NCBI RefSeq assembly: GCF_030209755.1
Contig: NZ_JARVRH010000029.1
Location: 1 to 41,451, forward strand
Direction: 5' to 3'
Length of the DNA stretch: 41,451 nt
From: Arthrobacter sp. efr-133-TYG-118
GTDB lineage: Bacteria; Actinomycetota; Actinomycetes; Actinomycetales; Micrococcaceae
Part shown: piece after piece, positions 40,365 to 41,451 of the stretch
Layout: each line of letters begins with the position of its first letter
How positions within the stretch are numbered: position 1 is the first letter of the stretch
The notes under the pieces: generated by a model
Databases searched by the model: none
What the model saw: only the letters and a program-made list of their open reading frames with translations
Told to the model about the DNA's origin: nothing
Made by a program: the position numbers and the translations under genes

Positions 40365-41324
40365 ATGATTGAGATTGCGGCGCTACGGGCCCTCGTAGCA
40401 GTGGAACAGCAAGGCTCCGTGGTGGCGGCATCGGAGGCCATGGGCTTCAGCCCTTCGGCAGTCTCCCAACAGATCAAGAAGCTCGAGAAGCAAAGTGGTG
40501 TGACCGTCCTGGAGCGCCACGGCCGTGGCGTGCTGCTAACCGACCGCGGCATGGCATTGGCCGAGTACGGACGCCGGATCTTGGGCGAATTGGAGGAGCT
40601 GCAGGCCACCCTGCTCGCCGACCCGGCAAGGCCGAGCGGAGTGCTTCGGCTCGTCGGGTTCTCGACGGCCTGCCGTGGCCTGGTCGGTCCGATGCTGGGG
40701 AAACTGGGCGCGGCCCAGGCTGTTGCCCCCACTTCTTCGGCCGCATCGAGCTCCGGGCTTGACGGCTCCGGGCTTGAAATCCGGGTGGTGGCCGAGGACC
40801 CGCGCGAGGCCGTCCAACGGGTCGCAACCGGTGAAGCCGATCTCGGCGTCGTGCATAACTGGCACTCAGTGCCCTTGGTGATTCCGGAGAACATGGTCCA
40901 CGAGGACCTCTGCCTGGACACCGCCGACGTCCTGCTGAACTCAGCGCACCCGCTGGCCGGCCGGACCGCCGTCGAGCCTTCAGATCTGGTGGATGAACGA
41001 TGGATCAGCACGCCGGCCGGGGCCATCTGCAATGAGGCGCTGCTGGCGATCCTCGCAGGCCTCGGGAGGGTGCCGGACATCCGCATCTACGACCCCGATT
41101 TTTCCACGCACATCGCCATGGTCCAGCAGGGGGTTGCGGTGGCCCTCGTGCCGAGGCTCGGCAGGCCCGAACTCCCCGCCGGAGTGGTGGCGGTGCCCGT
41201 GGTCAACCCGATGCAGCAACGCCAAGTGGGAATCGTGTACCGGAAGACCATGACGGCGAGCCCCAGCATCCGGCACGTGGTGCGCTTGCTGCAGGATGTG
41301 GCCGCGGGCCTCGACGTCGGCTAG
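40365..41324 (+). CDS. LysR family regulator, probably of the adjacent EamA transporter
   Basis: A 319-residue regulator. The DNA-binding helix-turn-helix spans 1-60 (IAALRALVAVEQQGSVVAAS then SPSAVSQQIKKLEKQ), with the wing LTDRG. The effector domain (about 90-310) is a periplasmic-binding-protein fold with VLLNSAHPLAG and GVAVALVPRL landmarks. The ATG at 40365 is preferred to 40350: residues MIEIAALRAL are a usual LysR opening, and TACGTT six bases before it is a possible leaderless -10 box. The inverted repeat ATTCAAC / GTTGAAT (40294-40300 and 40330-40336) in the divergent gap may be its site. Confidence 0.9.
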   Translation: MIEIAALRALVAVEQQGSVVAASEAMGFSPSAVSQQIKKLEKQSGVTVLERHGRGVLLTDRGMALAEYGRRILGELEELQATLLADPARPSGVLRLVGFSTACRGLVGPMLGKLGAAQAVAPTSSAASSSGLDGSGLEIRVVAEDPREAVQRVATGEADLGVVHNWHSVPLVIPENMVHEDLCLDTADVLLNSAHPLAGRTAVEPSDLVDERWISTPAGAICNEALLAILAGLGRVPDIRIYDPDFSTHIAMVQQGVAVALVPRLGRPELPAGVVAVPVVNPMQQRQVGIVYRKTMTASPSIRHVVRLLQDVAAGLDVG

Positions 41325-41332
41325 CAGCGCCA

Positions 41333-41388
41333 CCGGCCGCGCGAAGCCGGCCGCGCGAAGCCGGCCGCGCGAAGCCGGCCGCGCGAAC
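41333..41388. repeat. Four tandem 14-bp repeats after the LysR gene
   Basis: Four copies of CCGGCCGCGCGAAG (the last ends in C), 56 bases in all. Each unit includes the palindrome CCGGCCGG across the joints. The remaining 63 bases to the window end show no gene. Confidence 0.93.
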
Positions 41389-41451
41389 TGGCAGCAAATG
41401 CCCTCTGGCGGGGGCAAAGTCATATGGTCGTAGCAACGCTCTGATTGATGG

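Noticed and set aside
41333..41388. CRISPR array.
   Set aside because: Units are 14 bp, directly adjacent, and without spacers. No cas genes are present.

Overview
The window looks like chromosomal DNA of a high-GC actinobacterium of the Arthrobacter / Paenarthrobacter type (Micrococcaceae). This is inferred from codon use, GTP-type PEP carboxykinase, an actinobacterial-style sialic acid cassette, and the many genes whose start codon lies 5-7 nt after a TANNNT -10 box (leaderless starts). No plasmid, phage or insertion sequence genes were seen.

Region 1 (1-9.3 kb) is mostly housekeeping: the 3' end of nirB, a two-pore-helix K+ channel, uppP (lipid carrier recycling), a double-VOC protein, a large FAD/NAD(P)-binding protein, a prolyl-oligopeptidase-type S9 peptidase, tRNA-Ser(GCT) and an exported metallophosphoesterase. 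Region 2 (9.3-22 kb) has a DHA2-type MFS exporter overlapping a RecQ helicase with a phosphoribosyltransferase-like tail, a phosphohexomutase, an nsrR-hmp nitric oxide defence pair, a rifampin-phosphotransferase-like enzyme with its TetR gene, and pckG. Region 3 (22.2-32.9 kb) starts with tRNA-Arg(ACG) and a cluster of inverted repeats, then carries a complete uptake-and-degradation cassette for sialic acid: a divergent FCD regulator, a Tat-type lipoprotein binding protein, a Dpp/Opp-class ABC transporter in which one permease is fused to an ATPase, and nanA, nanK and nanE. Together these would import N-acetylneuraminate and convert it to GlcNAc-6-phosphate; nagA and nagB are not in the window. 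Region 4 (32.9-41.4 kb) has a flavin disulfide reductase, an alpha/beta hydrolase, a TetR-controlled operon of a degenerate ABC-ATPase-like protein plus a YhgE/Pip membrane protein, a small membrane protein, and a divergent EamA exporter / LysR pair.

The most unusual content is between the genes. There is a roughly 310-bp element with 80-nt imperfect inverted arms inside the nan operon. A palindromic repeat family occurs twice, once between the binding-protein and permease genes and once after hmp. There is a perfect 18-bp inverted repeat between recQ and the mutase gene, a triplet of GAGCATGCTC palindromes, and four short tandem arrays, one of which looks like an amplified tRNA terminator tail.
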